The notes beneath the pieces are model-generated. The model was given only the letters and a program-made list of their open reading frames with translations, did no database searches and was not told the DNA's origin. Below, in pieces: positions 44,101 through 52,132 of a DNA stretch of 64,000 bases; position 1 is the first letter of the stretch, and every line of letters begins with the position of its first letter. Source of the stretch: an uncultured bacterium. GTDB lineage: Bacteria > Vulcanimicrobiota > Xenobia > Xenobiales > Xenobiaceae. The position numbers and the translations under genes were made by a program. The stretch is taken from positions 67,564 to 131,563 of the forward strand of contig CAKUDB010000004.1 of assembly GCA_934644775.1 (NCBI GenBank), read 5' to 3'.

Positions 44101-44178
44101 TTAGGCGTTATACGTATAGATTACGCCTTCGGTAAAGACGGCTCTCGCTCTAGTATTGGTATAGGTCAGTCCTTCTAA
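41125..44178 (+). CDS. bamA: Outer-membrane protein assembly factor BamA with long N-terminal extension
   Basis: A 1017-residue Omp85 protein, longer than the usual 750-820. A signal peptide ends near residue 28 (SLPAFAES). Residues about 60-280 are low-complexity Ala/Glu/Lys/Ser, and 285-350 form a small beta-rich domain (FSGTVEAITDSSLRIAG). Four POTRA domains follow, roughly 388-462, 463-540, 540-612 and 613-690. The C-terminal 16-strand-type barrel (about 700-1017) ends with a terminal Phe (IGQSF), the expected beta signal. It contains FAGFGGDYNYNKL and AGGTDTLRGYQDN, matching the conserved VRGF-like loop (here LRGY). It inserts outer-membrane proteins. ATG follows TTTGGAGG. It begins the OM assembly block. 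Confidence 0.92.
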   Translation: MRNALGHVLSAAVLVGSFGTSLPAFAESLPDSTTGSPADPIPAVVKTGVDFNYDYSVGGKARVLAAQGQSEKCEYVQPRILKLVASDGMAESEAAGEVVSVSEAEAQNKAAAVSATSESLSRSVEAQAHSKNGGKSKLERAKAKLAQSRAARKSASSKSQVKTLASQPAAQHQSVASAEPKVQTQGEAIEEAQAKTENSGAALSNEAQPQEAADQSPKHSEVVTAQASVDTPSAEAKEAESAGTPTEKGSVDEVKKDQETVKSAEPTAAEGTSTENKGAAPLSPIFSGTVEAITDSSLRIAGVSSSGEPLSLDFIVDNNSQMAEGIKIGDSLSVFYEVSENGGFRVTSARYFSGEAPKNIFPGDIPSELVGDKSAISDESNNGGLEDADVPKVVSIEVEGNKTVSSEEVLQIISTRIGDPLLEPRIRRDMQAIYDSGYYTDVRLDTRYTSDGVRVIFRVLENPVVEEIILEGNNVASTEKLRSLMQLETGKVLNTRVLQNDLQSINKYYNEDLGYTISPSHVTKLDFNGGKLTLTLADGIIVKEVKVEGVTVFPHDQIASMITLKPGDLFNRNTLRTDTEKISALYDEKQYILDTIKPSVDVETGVVTVNVVEAVLQEIKLAWTGTSASKHRTKDETVLRNIRTKPGEVMRRDRIQKDLERLNNLGLFKKVEPEVEPGAAPGQAILVLNIEEQKTGLATVGVGYAGGGSGAVRPGITGAISYSERNLFGEGKQVSVNLQRGAQIGAYSISYYDPAINSAQDSIGVSAYYNSVDDLEQQVTGADYGTYAYYDQEVYGATVTYGHPFSDDFRGFVTLRHETINLTMSGKSLYVPIGLGKGDLNAVGLSTLYDTRDDVFSPHKGSYANVALTFAGFGGDYNYNKLTLEGRHYVPLTKRSTLALRGMYGTVGNGAPASEYFYAGGTDTLRGYQDNSMFGNRVILLNAEYRFPIGNIKMLSGAVFVDAGNAWISGYKSNELYTDAGIGLRIVFPNLGLGVIRIDYAFGKDGSRSSIGIGQSF

Positions 44179-44289
44179 ACGCCTTTCGTTACCACTACTT
44201 ATCTTATTAGCAATAACTTAGTAATAACTCCCATTTCTTTGATGGGGAGCAAGTTCCCAAGAACCCTCAAAGGAGGTTCAGGTTTTAAT

Positions 44290-45291
44290 ATGTCTGAGAT
44301 TGATTTGAGTAAGACCGCTGCCGACGGCGTAGCTACTGAAGAGAACAGCGAATCGGCCGCTCCTTCTGGCGGCAATAAGAAGAAAACTGTTGCTATAATC
44401 GCTATTATCGTGGCTTTAATCTTAGTTGGCGTAGGTACTTGGATGTTTTTGAGTCCTAGCGGTATGATGTCTTCTCCGGCTAAAAAGGTCGGTTGTATCG
44501 ACGCTTCGGCTATCTACGCTCTCGATGAATTTAAAAATGCGGAAAAGCAAATCGCCGATTTTGCTGAGAAAAAGAACAAAGAATTTGAAAAAGCTGTCTC
44601 CGAAAAGAATGGCAAGGAAGGATCCGAAACTGAGCTTCAACTCCTTTATAGCAAGCTCCAAGGCGAAGTTGAAGTTAATCGCAACAAGATCATTTTGCCT
44701 TTAAATAACCGAGTTTCGGCAGCTATCGCTTCTGTGTCTGCCAGTAAGGGCTTAAATGTTGTACTCGATAAGCGTATCGTCGTTTGTGGCGTCCCCGATA
44801 TTACCGAAGATGTGAAAAAGCTCTTCCAGCAAAAAGGCGAGCTTAAACTCCCTGCCGAGGAAGATACTAACGATTCTCCCGTAGCCTATTTTGATCAAGG
44901 TATTGTACGCAAACTTAAGGTTTTCGGTGAAGTAGATATTAAATTGAGCCAAGCTCGTGCTGATATGATGCGCGAATACGAGAAGAAAGCTCCCAGCCTT
45001 TCCGCTTCCGAGCGTGAGGCTTTGCAGCGCGAGATGTCGGCCCGTTTTGAGGCTCTCAGTCAGCAGCAGTATGCTCCCCTTTATCAGAAGGTCAACAATT
45101 CTGTAAATAAAGTTGCCAAAGATTTAGGTATCTCTTTAGTCCTCAATAAGCAAACCGTTATGTATGGTGGCCGCAATATTACCGACGAGGTAATTGATAC
45201 TTTCAACGCCAGCTTGAGCAACGACGCTGCCGAGGCAGCTCCTGCCGCCGATAGTAAGGCCGCTGCCAAGGACGCGAAAGCTTCCAAGTAA
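44290..45291 (+). CDS. Membrane-anchored protein with two Skp/OmpH-like domains
   Basis: A 333-residue protein. A cytoplasmic N-tail of about 35 residues leads to one uncleaved-looking membrane segment (KTVAIIAIIVALILVGVGTW). Two OmpH-type units follow, about 70-180 and 200-315. Each starts with a strand (VGCIDASAIY; VAYFDQGIVR), then a long helical hairpin, then a strand motif (GLNVVLDKRIVVCGVPDIT; GISLVLNKQTVMYGGRNIT) as in Skp/OmpH. The C-terminus is Ala/Lys-rich. It would face the periplasm as a tethered chaperone. ATG 44290 is chosen over an in-frame TTG 44239, since AGGAGG lies upstream (13 bases, long). It follows bamA by 111 bases. Confidence 0.8.
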   Translation: MSEIDLSKTAADGVATEENSESAAPSGGNKKKTVAIIAIIVALILVGVGTWMFLSPSGMMSSPAKKVGCIDASAIYALDEFKNAEKQIADFAEKKNKEFEKAVSEKNGKEGSETELQLLYSKLQGEVEVNRNKIILPLNNRVSAAIASVSASKGLNVVLDKRIVVCGVPDITEDVKKLFQQKGELKLPAEEDTNDSPVAYFDQGIVRKLKVFGEVDIKLSQARADMMREYEKKAPSLSASEREALQREMSARFEALSQQQYAPLYQKVNNSVNKVAKDLGISLVLNKQTVMYGGRNITDEVIDTFNASLSNDAAEAAPAADSKAAAKDAKASK

Positions 45292-45304
45292 TTGAGGTGT
45301 TTTT

Positions 45305-46744
45305 ATGCAGTTTTTTTCTGTTCCTAATTTAAAACGTACAGGTCTGTGGCTGGGAGTGTGCGCCCTTTTGGCTTGTGGCGCTCTAGCTACTCGTACAGAA
45401 TTGGTGGAAATGGCCTGCGCTCAGGAGACGGCCTCGGAAAAAACTGCTACTTCTGGCGAGGCTAAGGAAAAATTTACCGAGTTAGCTGTGGTAGACTTTG
45501 AAAAGCTACTTAAAGATCGTCCCGACTACGAGCGCATTACTCAGCTCGACGAGCAAATCCGTTTGCTGCAGCAAGAACTAGATTTTTTGCCTTTGGCCGA
45601 TCGTAAGCGCAAAGTCGATTCCGGGCGCAAACGTATGGAGCGCGAGGTAGAAAAGGCTCGCAACGAATTGCAAGCCGAGTCGGATCGGATTGGCAATGAA
45701 CTAAGGAATTTTCGCAATAATCTGACTGGTCAGCTTGAGCAAGAGAGTAAAGCTCTTAACGAGCACTATCAAAATGTTTTGCGTCAGAGGGTGGCCGCTT
45801 TAGCTCCCCAGGCTCCACCTCAAGTGCCTGAAGATGTGCGCCAACGCATGGATAGCTTCTTAAGCGATTTGGCTGGAGTGCGCCAACAGCGCATCTCTGC
45901 CAAACGTTTGGAGTTAGAGCGCATTATGCAAAACAACTTGGAAAGTGCTCGCACTTCCATGGACGATCGCTTAGCAGAATATGATAGCTCTTTAATGCAA
46001 GAAAATCAGGAAAAGCGAGTCAACCTGCAGTTGCAATTGCAAACGGCAGCCAATGCTGAAGAAGAATCGGCTATCCAAGATAAATTGGCCGCCCTCGGAG
46101 ACGAAGAGACCGCCAAAAAGGCTACCAAGCGCGACGAGCTTGCAGCCGAATATAAGAGTCTGGAAGCTGACGAGCGGGCCAAGGTTAATTCTCAAATGAA
46201 GGCCTTTGAAGCCTCGTTAGATGAGGAAACTAAAGCTAAGGCTACTGCCGAGCGGAATCGCCTTTTAAAAAATGTACAAGTATCTTCTCCTAAGGCAAAT
46301 CAAGCTGAAGTTGAAGCTCAAATAGCTAAGATAAAATCTGCTGTCAATAGCGAAATGGAAGCAAAAAAAGCCGAAATGACGGCTGCTATGCAGAAAAAAT
46401 CTGAAGAAGCTCAACGCAGTATGGAGCAAAAACAAGCTGTTTTGGAAAAACGTTTGCGAGCTACTCAAAAGCAATTAGAGGCTATGGTCAGCAGTTCTTC
46501 CAAAGACGTCAGCGATGAAACTCGCCAAAAGATGGACGACATCAAAGCTAAGATCGCCGACTTACAAAAGCAGCGTCAAGAACTTTATGATAGTATGGCT
46601 GACGATTTGCGTGAAATAGTGGCCAAGATCGCTGCCGAGAAAGAGGGGCAGCCCTCCGTTATAGGCGCTTATGTAGTCAATATCGATTGTTTAGATCTTA
46701 CCGACAAAGCCATGCTTGCCTTGGAAAAAGAGGACCAACATTAG
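45305..46744 (+). CDS. Large Skp/OmpH-like coiled-coil periplasmic protein
   Basis: A 479-residue protein. The N-terminus is a signal (LWLGVCALLACGALA), with LLAC as a possible lipobox or cleavage at ACAQ. The start of the mature part (FTELAVVDFEKLLKDRPDYE) and the end (EGQPSVIGAYVVNIDCLDLT) resemble the two strand regions of Skp/OmpH. The 350 residues between are a continuous charged coiled coil. The length is about three times that of Skp (about 160), so the helical arms are greatly extended. It is 13 bases after the preceding gene and 9 bases before the next, clearly one operon. Role: probably periplasmic chaperone or spacer. Confidence 0.7.
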   Translation: MQFFSVPNLKRTGLWLGVCALLACGALATRTELVEMACAQETASEKTATSGEAKEKFTELAVVDFEKLLKDRPDYERITQLDEQIRLLQQELDFLPLADRKRKVDSGRKRMEREVEKARNELQAESDRIGNELRNFRNNLTGQLEQESKALNEHYQNVLRQRVAALAPQAPPQVPEDVRQRMDSFLSDLAGVRQQRISAKRLELERIMQNNLESARTSMDDRLAEYDSSLMQENQEKRVNLQLQLQTAANAEEESAIQDKLAALGDEETAKKATKRDELAAEYKSLEADERAKVNSQMKAFEASLDEETKAKATAERNRLLKNVQVSSPKANQAEVEAQIAKIKSAVNSEMEAKKAEMTAAMQKKSEEAQRSMEQKQAVLEKRLRATQKQLEAMVSSSSKDVSDETRQKMDDIKAKIADLQKQRQELYDSMADDLREIVAKIAAEKEGQPSVIGAYVVNIDCLDLTDKAMLALEKEDQH

Positions 46745-46753
46745 GAGGTCGCG

Positions 46754-47317
46754 GTGAATAGAATTTTATGGCGCGGGGGTATTCTGGCGGTATTAGCTGT
46801 CGGCTGCCTTTGTGCATTCGGTTGTACCACCAAGGAGAAAGTCATCATTAGTACCGGTACGATAAATAGTACCGTCGTGCTTCAAGAAGATGATAAGTAT
46901 CAGGAGCTGTCTCGCCAGTATTTTGCTGAGCGCATTAAAGCCAGCCAAGAAGTACAGCGTATAGTTAAAGAAAATTCCAACGTTGATGGCGTCGTCAGCG
47001 ATAAATCTGTTTATGATAAACTTATGAAGATCCAGAACGATGTGGAATCGAAGTGGCAAAAGCGTACCGCCGAGTATGTCGACACCAAGATGAAGAGTAT
47101 GGAAAAAGCCGCTGCCCAGGTGGCTTTAGATAAAGGGCTCGACATCGTTTTAATCGATTCTAACGACGTCCCCACTGTAGAATTTGGCGGCCATGATATT
47201 ACAGCCAACGTTTTGGCGGCTATGCCTGGTTTTGCTGGAAGTGCCGATTCTGAAGGCAAAGGTGAGCCATCTAAAGATACCAAGCCTGCCGAAGATAGCT
47301 CCAAAGTTAGCAAGTAG
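46754..47317 (+). CDS. Skp/OmpH-like lipoprotein
   Basis: A 187-residue protein. A signal with a lipobox-like CAFGC places an acylated Cys near residue 24. The mature part has the OmpH pattern: early strand TGTINSTVVLQEDDKYQELS, a helical hairpin (about 60-125), and a late strand GLDIVLIDSNDVPTVEFGGHDIT similar to its neighbours. It ends with a disordered Lys/Ser tail. The start is GTG 46754 with TAGGAGGT upstream. Third of four consecutive Skp-like genes. Confidence 0.75.
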   Translation: MNRILWRGGILAVLAVGCLCAFGCTTKEKVIISTGTINSTVVLQEDDKYQELSRQYFAERIKASQEVQRIVKENSNVDGVVSDKSVYDKLMKIQNDVESKWQKRTAEYVDTKMKSMEKAAAQVALDKGLDIVLIDSNDVPTVEFGGHDITANVLAAMPGFAGSADSEGKGEPSKDTKPAEDSSKVSK

Positions 47318-47338
47318 GAGAGCGGAGGAATAAACAGT

Positions 47339-47812
47339 TTGAAGTATTCGAAGTTTGTACACTGCTTAATTCTTACAGCCGTAAGTGCTGTTTTGCTTCT
47401 GGGGGGCAGCGGCTGTGCTGAGCGGACTCTAAAAGTTGGTGTGGTCAATACCGAGAGGATTATTAGAGAGAATCCAAAGTATATGGAGCTCAACGTTATC
47501 CTCTCTGACGAGCGCAGTAAGCTTTACTCACAAATCCCTAGCAACGTCAGAAGTATGTCTGTAGCCCAAAAAAAGGCTTTACAAGAAAAGTTGGCTAAGG
47601 ACGCAGCCGAGAGTTCCAGCAAGTTTGACAAGCTCTACAACGAGAGCATGAAGGGCTTGCGAGAAGATATTAAAAATCAAGCCTCCGAAGTTGCCAAAGA
47701 TAAAGGTATCGATTTGGTCGTAGTCAATACCGTAAATTATCCAGTTGTGCTTTATACCAACGGAGATAATATTACCTTAGACATTTTGTTAAAAATGGAT
47801 AGCTCTAAATAG
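47339..47812 (+). CDS. Skp/OmpH-like lipoprotein, short form
   Basis: A 157-residue protein close to standard Skp length. A signal ends in GGSGC, a candidate lipobox Cys near residue 26. The OmpH strand LKVGVVNTERIIRENPKYME is followed by a helical hairpin and GIDLVVVNTVNYPVVLYTNG, then NITLDILLKM. This is the most typical Skp-like copy. The start is TTG 47339 with GGAGGAA upstream. Its stop codon directly abuts the lpxD ATG, so the two are translationally linked, as in the classical skp-lpxD order. Confidence 0.82.
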   Translation: MKYSKFVHCLILTAVSAVLLLGGSGCAERTLKVGVVNTERIIRENPKYMELNVILSDERSKLYSQIPSNVRSMSVAQKKALQEKLAKDAAESSSKFDKLYNESMKGLREDIKNQASEVAKDKGIDLVVVNTVNYPVVLYTNGDNITLDILLKMDSSK

Positions 47813-48526
47813 ATGAAAGAAGAATTGATCCACCCGAGCGCTTGTATAGATAGCTCTGCTTCTTTAGGCCTGGGATGCAGAGTTGGGGCTATGGCTGTAA
47901 TTGAGAGTGGAGCCAAGGTGGGAGCCGAAGCCCAAATTGGCCCCAAGGCTTATATCGGTCGCAATGTCAACTTAGGTTGTCAAGTAGTGATCGGCTGTGG
48001 GGCTGTGATTATGGACGATACTGTAATCGGCGATAAAGCTGTAATTGAAGCTGGAGCCGTTTTAGGTATGGACGGTTTTGGCTATGTCTTCGATGGTCAG
48101 AGCCATCGCAAAATCCCCCAGGTAGGCAATGTCGTTATTGGTGAGGGGGCCAAGATTGGCTCTTGCTCTTGTGTAGATAGAGCGGCTACAGCTTCTACAA
48201 TAATTGGGGACTACACAGAATTAGGCCATATGGTTATGGTCGGCCATAATAGTAAAGTTGGCAGCCATTGTCGTATTGGCGACCAAAGTGGTTTAACAGG
48301 TTCGTCTATAGTGGGCAACAATTGTACCATAGGCTCCCAATGTGGTATCGGGGTGCGTGTAGAATTGGGAGACGGTTGCGTACTTATGGATCGCTCCACA
48401 GCTATGCGTAAATACGAAGCCGGGCAAGTTTTGGCCGGTAATCCTGGTCGTCCGGTGGCCGAGGTACGCCGTATCGAGGCTGCTTTTAATTTACTTCCCA
48501 AGTTGTTAAAAGAGCATATGAAGTGA
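47813..48526 (+). CDS. lpxD: LpxD-type N-acyltransferase lacking the N-terminal domain
   Basis: A 237-residue left-handed beta-helix acyltransferase. It has the LpxD loop LGMDGFGYVFDG, then KIPQVGNVVIGEGAKIGS, a VDRAA turn, and the catalytic-His region GHMVMVGHNSKVGSHCRIGD. The N-terminal uridine-binding domain of about 100 residues found in LpxD is missing: the protein starts directly with the hexapeptide helix at HPSACIDSSASLGLGC. It should transfer a 3-hydroxyacyl chain from ACP to UDP-3-O-acyl-glucosamine in lipid A synthesis. It immediately follows a Skp-like gene. A second, degenerate LpxD-like gene lies at 59665. Confidence 0.82.
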   Translation: MKEELIHPSACIDSSASLGLGCRVGAMAVIESGAKVGAEAQIGPKAYIGRNVNLGCQVVIGCGAVIMDDTVIGDKAVIEAGAVLGMDGFGYVFDGQSHRKIPQVGNVVIGEGAKIGSCSCVDRAATASTIIGDYTELGHMVMVGHNSKVGSHCRIGDQSGLTGSSIVGNNCTIGSQCGIGVRVELGDGCVLMDRSTAMRKYEAGQVLAGNPGRPVAEVRRIEAAFNLLPKLLKEHMK

Positions 48527-48531
48527 AACAG

Positions 48532-48576
48532 TTAGGCCTAGTGGAGTTGCCAAGTTCCGGTAGGCCTAAAGTTTTT
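48532..48576 (+). terminator. Terminator after lpxD
   Basis: TTAGGCCTA pairs with TAGGCCTAA across a 20-base loop, followed by AGTTTTT. Confidence 0.7.
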
Positions 48577-48579
48577 AAA

Positions 48580-48604
48580 GGCCCCGGTGGAGGGCTATTT
48601 TTTT
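48580..48604 (+). terminator. Second terminator-like hairpin after lpxD
   Basis: GCCC pairs with GGGC, followed by TATTTTTTT. The stem is short but the T-run is good. Confidence 0.5.
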
Positions 48605-48738
48605 CGCGAAAATATTGTCAGTAGGGGGAGTACAAGCTTTGGCTAATAAGGCCGAGCTATTGGGGGGCGAAACTAAGGGAAATACCGTTTGCTATTAGTA
48701 AAAAATAGGGACGGCGAATATTTTGGAGCTGAGTTTAC

Positions 48739-50568
48739 ATGAAAGGTCATAAGCTTTTAGCCTTGGTGCTGGCTTTTGCCGCTTTTTATCTCTTTGCTCT
48801 TCCGGTGGCTTGGGCGGCCGATGTAGTATTGGGCGGCCAAGTTGTCTTCCGTATTAGCAATGAAGAGGAAGCAGAAAAGCTCTCTGAAAAGATCGAAGCC
48901 ATGTTGCAAAGGGGAGCTGCCTCCTCTTCTATTAAAGTCGTTCGCAAAGAGATTGGCGTTTCGACAGATAAGAAAACTGCTCAGGGTGGTGATAAAGCTG
49001 CCAGTAAAGCCAAAAAGTCTGTGTATAAGATCTATTGGGGCAGTGAGCTCATTATTGAAGTTAATGATGATATTGCCAAGCAAAACGGCTCTTCACCGGA
49101 AGCTTTAGCTAATCTTTGGGCCTCCAATATGCGCAATATTGTCGATATTGGGCTTCTCAATGTCGATACGGCCAGGGCAGTTTTGCCTATTAACTCTGAA
49201 AAGGTTATTACAGCTACAGGTTTGGCTAACGGCCCTTTGGTGGTAGAAGAAGCTGCCGGTGTAGTTGATATTGATGTCGATCAAGATAACGGTCTGATAA
49301 AATTGATCGGCAAAAGAGTAGGCAAGTCTTCTCTAATTATAAGTAAGGGGCAGGCTTCCGTTACTGTATTTGTGCAAGTAAAAGACTGGGCTGGTAAATT
49401 GCCCCGCTCAGTTACTGTGGAAGTAACTGGTACTCCGGCTCAAACTGATGCTGTCTCCCAAGCGGTTATGCTGTCTTTGGCTGCCAATACCTCTGTACAG
49501 CCCGGATGTAGCGTCTATGTCGACGACTCCAACTTCCATCCGGTACCTGTCTCTAAGGGCGACAGTATGCGCTTAAGTGTTCCTGTAGGGATCAATGCTT
49601 CCGACGATTACTTCGCCGTTAGAGGCGATGTAAGCGTTCTAATCCAAAATGTGGAGATTCCCTATGCAGAGCAGAATTTGCTTTTGGTAAGTAATCGTCC
49701 CGAAAGGGTTGATACTGATGGCGTGCTGATGAAATACAATTTCAAGAGGCGCGAGCCCAGCCGCTTAATGTTCTCTCACCTTAACGCTTCGGCCAAGAAC
49801 CGCTATCTGTGGATAAATTTAGCCAACTTAAATGATGAGCCGGTAAAAATTGTCATTAGCCGAACCTCGGCTGGCCCTGAGCGCAGCGAAATTTATGTCG
49901 GCCAAACGGCAGCTAAGCGCTTTTTAGAAAATTTGGCTTGCCATTCCGGTTATGTAATCAGTTTGCCGCCCAATTCAGCTTTGGAGTTGGTCTCTTATGT
50001 TATGCGCCCTGAAGCTTTGGTCAGCGGTTTTATCAATTTCCAAATATTAGAAGGGCCCAGCGTCACTGTGGAAGTACGCAGCGCTTTAGATCCCAACTAT
50101 AACGATGGACGTGCTTTACCAGAAATAGGGGCTCCTTTTAATCCTTTTAAGATCCATCCCCACGGCGTATTTGCCCAGCCTTATTTTGAAAATGAAGGTG
50201 AGTTTGTGGTGGGCGGCAGTCCCTTAACTTTCCGCTACGGAGAGAGCCCTTGGCTGATCGATTTTGAAACTGGCTTGCCCAATACTGGAAACTTTGGTGT
50301 CCTTTACAAGTCTTTGGTCGAGTTGAAGAATCCTACCAGGCGTACTAGAACGATCGGCCTTTACTTTACGCCACTATCTGGTCCTGGCGGAGCCAATTTC
50401 TTAATCGGCGACTCTGTTTACCAAGCCGTTTTTCGTAAAAAGGGCGACGAGGTATTGGTCGCTAAGATTGAGTTGTCTCCCGAGTCGAGTAGTACTATAG
50501 AGATAATTACTCTACCAGAAGCCACTTCTTGTTATCCCGCCCAGTATGAGTTGCGGGGAATAGATTGA
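48739..50568 (+). CDS. Hypothetical secreted protein, 609 residues
   Basis: A 609-residue protein with a clear signal peptide (LLALVLAFAAFYLFALPVAWAA, cut before DVVLGG). I do not recognise the whole protein. A region at about 145-220 (VLPINSEKVITATGLANGPL, then VDIDVDQDNGLIKLIGKRVG and SSLIISKGQASVTV) resembles the N-terminal pilus-assembly/secretin-associated beta domain of CpaC-like proteins. The rest is beta-rich. It has no membrane segment near the C-terminus. It stands alone between two terminators, inside the envelope island between lpxD and lpxC. GGAG lies ten bases before ATG 48739. Role in the cell envelope is inferred from place only. Confidence 0.65.
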   Translation: MKGHKLLALVLAFAAFYLFALPVAWAADVVLGGQVVFRISNEEEAEKLSEKIEAMLQRGAASSSIKVVRKEIGVSTDKKTAQGGDKAASKAKKSVYKIYWGSELIIEVNDDIAKQNGSSPEALANLWASNMRNIVDIGLLNVDTARAVLPINSEKVITATGLANGPLVVEEAAGVVDIDVDQDNGLIKLIGKRVGKSSLIISKGQASVTVFVQVKDWAGKLPRSVTVEVTGTPAQTDAVSQAVMLSLAANTSVQPGCSVYVDDSNFHPVPVSKGDSMRLSVPVGINASDDYFAVRGDVSVLIQNVEIPYAEQNLLLVSNRPERVDTDGVLMKYNFKRREPSRLMFSHLNASAKNRYLWINLANLNDEPVKIVISRTSAGPERSEIYVGQTAAKRFLENLACHSGYVISLPPNSALELVSYVMRPEALVSGFINFQILEGPSVTVEVRSALDPNYNDGRALPEIGAPFNPFKIHPHGVFAQPYFENEGEFVVGGSPLTFRYGESPWLIDFETGLPNTGNFGVLYKSLVELKNPTRRTRTIGLYFTPLSGPGGANFLIGDSVYQAVFRKKGDEVLVAKIELSPESSSTIEIITLPEATSCYPAQYELRGID

Positions 50569-50591
50569 GCTTGGGCCTTTAACCTTAAATA

Positions 50592-50645
50592 AAAGATGAT
50601 ACCTATCTAATTTGTTGTCAAAAATGGTGGTAGGTATCATTTTTT
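50592..50645 (+). terminator. Intrinsic terminator before lpxC
   Basis: ATGATACCTA (50596-50605) pairs with TAGGTATCAT (50631-50640), followed by TTTTT. Confidence 0.8.
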
Positions 50646-50770
50646 ATAATTGCTCCTAAGTTGTTTATAAGTCTCTTAAGTCGAGAAATAGAGGAATAGC
50701 CGATTTAGTATAAAAAAATTGGCGGAGTTTTTTATCAATTATATTTAAAGTTGTTGGAGAGAACATTTCC

Positions 50771-51604
50771 ATGTGTAGAGCGCAGCGTACTTTAGCTGAA
50801 GAGATCTCTTTTGAGGGAGTGGGGATCCATACTGGTAAGTTAAGCCACCTGGCTATTAAGCCTGCCCCCAGCGATCATGGAATCGTCTTTTGGAGCGGCG
50901 GTGAATATATTCCGGCCACTTACGAGTATGTAGTCTCTACCAAGCGCTCTACCTCTTTAGGAAAAGGTCAAGTTGTTGTAGGTACGGTAGAACACTTAAT
51001 GGCTGCTTTGGGCGGTCTATCTATCGACAACGTTTTAATAGAGATCGATGGCCCGGAAGTACCTATTTTAGATGGCTCAGCTTTGCCTTTCTGTCAGGCT
51101 ATAGAGAAGGTAGGCATTGTAGACCAAAAGGGCAGTGAAGTGGAAGATTACTACATTGAAGAGCCTATTTTCGTCGCTGAAGGCGAAAGCTTAGTTTTGG
51201 CAATGCCCGACTCTCAGTACAATTTGGAGGGAGCTGTCAGCTATGCCAGTGCGCAAGTTGGTAGCCAACGCTTCCGTTATTGTGGTTATGATAATTTTGT
51301 CACCCATGTGGCTCCTGCTCGCACTTTCGGTTTCTGGTCAGAAGTAAAGAGCCTCTTAGCCAATGGTTTGGGACAGGGAGGCGATCTGGCCAATGCTTTA
51401 ATTTATGATCGCCCCGGTTTCGACGTTCAAAAAGATCAGCGCTTTGTCAATGAGCCTGTGCGCCATAAAGTTTTAGACTTGGCCGGTGATATTTGTTTGC
51501 TGGGTCGTCCTTTGCGGGCTTTTGTTTTAGCTATTCGCGCCGGTCATAAATTGCATGTGGAATTTGTTCGCAAAGTTGCTCAGGAGATGCGTAAAAATGC
51601 TTAA
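50771..51604 (+). CDS. lpxC: UDP-3-O-acyl-N-acetylglucosamine deacetylase
   Basis: A 277-residue zinc deacetylase. Diagnostic sequences are TLAEEISFEGVGIHTGK, the zinc His in VGTVEHLMAALGGLSIDN, EVPILDGSALPF, the RTFGF segment, DLANALIYD, RHKVLDLAGDICLLGRPL with zinc ligands, and the final HKLHVEFVRK. It performs the committed step of lipid A synthesis. ATG 50771 has TTGGAGAG upstream. Its last eight bases overlap the fabZ start, so the two are coupled. Confidence 0.97.
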   Translation: MCRAQRTLAEEISFEGVGIHTGKLSHLAIKPAPSDHGIVFWSGGEYIPATYEYVVSTKRSTSLGKGQVVVGTVEHLMAALGGLSIDNVLIEIDGPEVPILDGSALPFCQAIEKVGIVDQKGSEVEDYYIEEPIFVAEGESLVLAMPDSQYNLEGAVSYASAQVGSQRFRYCGYDNFVTHVAPARTFGFWSEVKSLLANGLGQGGDLANALIYDRPGFDVQKDQRFVNEPVRHKVLDLAGDICLLGRPLRAFVLAIRAGHKLHVEFVRKVAQEMRKNA

Positions 51605-52022
51605 TACTAGAGATATATTACACAGGACTCCCTATAAGAGTCCTATGCTTTTTGTGGATATTGTCACTCAACTCAATTTCCCAGAGATATTTGGCTACAA
51701 GAATGTTACTATGGCCGAGCCCCATTTTGAAGGCCATTTCCCCGGAAATCCTATTATGCCGGGCGTATTGCAAATGGAAGCTCTGGCTCAGCTTTGCTGG
51801 TTGCTCTATGTCGGTAACGAAACTTCTCCCATAAAAGTTTCGGCCCTAGACTTAATCGGAGCTAAAAAATTTAAGTTTAGAACTCAAGTAGTGCCCGGAG
51901 ATCGTCTCGATCTTTACGCTAAGGAGATTGAACACGATGATAAAAATATTACTTTATCAGTGCGTGCTTGCGTAGGAGAGAATACCGCTTGCGAAGGTAT
52001 ACTTATTTTTGCCTGGCACTAG
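51597..52022 (+). CDS. fabZ: 3-hydroxyacyl-[acyl-carrier-protein] dehydratase
   Basis: A 141-residue hot-dog-fold dehydratase with the FabZ active site HFEGHFPGNPIMPGVLQMEA. It dehydrates 3-hydroxyacyl-ACP for chain elongation. ATG 51597, overlapping lpxC by 8 bases and preceded by CAGGAG, is preferred to the upstream in-frame start at 51555. A typical FabZ is about 145 residues. The lpxC-fabZ overlap is a known arrangement that balances lipid A and fatty-acid flux. Confidence 0.95.
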   Translation: MLNTRDILHRTPYKSPMLFVDIVTQLNFPEIFGYKNVTMAEPHFEGHFPGNPIMPGVLQMEALAQLCWLLYVGNETSPIKVSALDLIGAKKFKFRTQVVPGDRLDLYAKEIEHDDKNITLSVRACVGENTACEGILIFAWH

Positions 52023-52132
52023 AAGGGCTTTTTGTTCGTCATTCGTTGTAGGAAACTGTGATTAGGCAGGCGAAATAAGTACTTTTTTACGCATTCGCTT
52101 TTGAGTGAGACGGAATCGGGAGGATGAATAAT

